From positions 1-17,355 of the forward strand of contig CAMEAW010000051.1 of the NCBI GenBank assembly GCA_945911685.1: DNA of 17,355 nt, given 5' to 3'. Below the pieces are notes generated by a model, which did no database searches, was not told the origin of the DNA, and saw only the letters and a program-made list of their open reading frames with translations. Shown here in pieces: positions 16,810 through 17,355 of the stretch (its first letter is position 1; every line of letters starts with the position of its first letter). A program made the translations under genes and the position numbers. The stretch comes from Bordetella parapertussis. GTDB taxonomy: Bacteria > Pseudomonadota > Gammaproteobacteria > Burkholderiales > Burkholderiaceae_B.

Positions 16810-17355
16810 TTAGATCCGTTTAGGTCTGCCGCGCAGCCCTGGCTGGACGCGCCGGTTGGCGTACACCGCGAGTTCGGTTAAAAAAGGCGCGTCTCCCAGG
16901 CCCCACTGACCCTTCAAGGCTGCTTCGATTGCATGATCGACTGCGGTGCTGTTGCCCGCGCTCAACTGGTCGCGGTACCCAGCTTGACGGGCAAAGGGCG
17001 TATTGCCGCACTGCCAATAGTCGGGGTGCGGTTGCAGCCAAGACGCCCGTTTGTCAATACCCTCTGTATGGGCTTGGGCGGATGACCAAGGCCATTGCGC
17101 GGCGTCGTCAACCAAGCCTTCTCGCACAGCGCTGCGTTCTAACCAGATGACGCATGGCAATACCCAGCGCGTGGGTTGCGGAATGGTTGACCGATAACGC
17201 CCGTTGAACACGCTCCCCATTTTTAAATGGGCGGCCAACCGTCGCCCAAGGTCTTGCACCAAACGAGACACGCCAAGCGCATCGCTTGGCGTCGCGAGTA
17301 GATACAGCCCTTTTGAAGCGAGGCACCAGCCGTGCACCGAGACACGATGGAGGTG
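16810..17355 (-). CDS. REP-associated tyrosine transposase (RAYT), probably catalytically degenerate; N-terminus beyond window
   Basis: The visible 181 residues are the middle and C-terminal part of a Y1/IS200-like RAYT protein. The frame is open to the right edge (17338-17355 adds HLHRVS), so the true start lies outside. Family traits are VQDLGRRLAAHL, VFNGRYRST (usual form WEGRYKS), VREGLVDDAAQWPWSS, and the GRPKRI end typical of RAYTs. Active RAYTs use an HUH motif (family form MPNHVHLLVTP) to bind metal. Here the aligned stretch reads ASKGLYLLATP, with Gly-Leu-Tyr (17302-17310) in place of His-x-His. The catalytic tyrosine position (family YIELNPVRAG) reads WLERSAVREG, with Trp at 17143-17145. 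The frame is nevertheless intact. I infer an inactive, possibly repurposed protein. A REP-like palindrome follows its stop. It is not obviously co-transcribed with gltB. Confidence 0.8.
   Translation of the reverse strand, partial: HLHRVSVHGWCLASKGLYLLATPSDALGVSRLVQDLGRRLAAHLKMGSVFNGRYRSTIPQPTRWVLPCVIWLERSAVREGLVDDAAQWPWSSAQAHTEGIDKRASWLQPHPDYWQCGNTPFARQAGYRDQLSAGNSTAVDHAIEAALKGQWGLGDAPFLTELAVYANRRVQPGLRGRPKRI

Overview
The window reads as chromosomal DNA of a betaproteobacterium of the order Burkholderiales, most likely family Alcaligenaceae. The basis is the gene order (gltB-gltD, then mlaF-E-D-A-C, an ABC-2 transporter, ibaG, murA, hisG-hisD-hisB), the short HisZ-dependent form of HisG, and a Bug-type solute receptor, a family greatly expanded in that group. 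The genus cannot be fixed from the sequence alone. Every convincing gene lies on the minus strand, so transcription runs from high to low coordinates; I found no plus-strand gene.

Reading in the direction of transcription: (1) 17355-16810, the 3' part of a REP-associated tyrosine transposase (RAYT) whose catalytic HUH histidines and tyrosine appear to be replaced, followed by a 61-base fold-back repeat (16738-16798) of the kind such genes mobilise or tend. (2) 16650-9407, gltB and gltD, encoding the two subunits of NADPH glutamate synthase, followed by an orphan periplasmic Bug/TctC receptor that looks co-transcribed with them. A 12-bp perfect hairpin closes this unit. (3) 9266-5622, the phospholipid transport genes mlaF, mlaE, mlaD, mlaA and mlaC, with a plausible sigma-70 promoter and a stem-loop leader in front of mlaF. 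The STAS subunit gene mlaB, which usually follows mlaC in this cluster, is missing. (4) 5555-3976, an ABC-2 exporter (ATPase and permease) coupled by an ATGA overlap. (5) 3765 to the left edge, ibaG, murA, hisG, hisD and the first 52 codons of hisB. The starts and stops of ibaG, murA and hisG overlap, so they are probably translationally coupled. hisC, expected between hisD and hisB in related genomes, is absent.

Functionally the window is mostly housekeeping: nitrogen assimilation (GltBD), outer-membrane lipid asymmetry (Mla), the first committed step of peptidoglycan synthesis (MurA) with a BolA-type Fe-S protein, and histidine synthesis. The less ordinary parts are the apparently inactive RAYT with its intact palindrome, the orphan receptor inside the glt operon, the missing mlaB and hisC, and several inverted repeats in the three real intergenic gaps (16651-16809, 9267-9406, 3766-3975). 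No gene-free stretch exceeds 300 bases.
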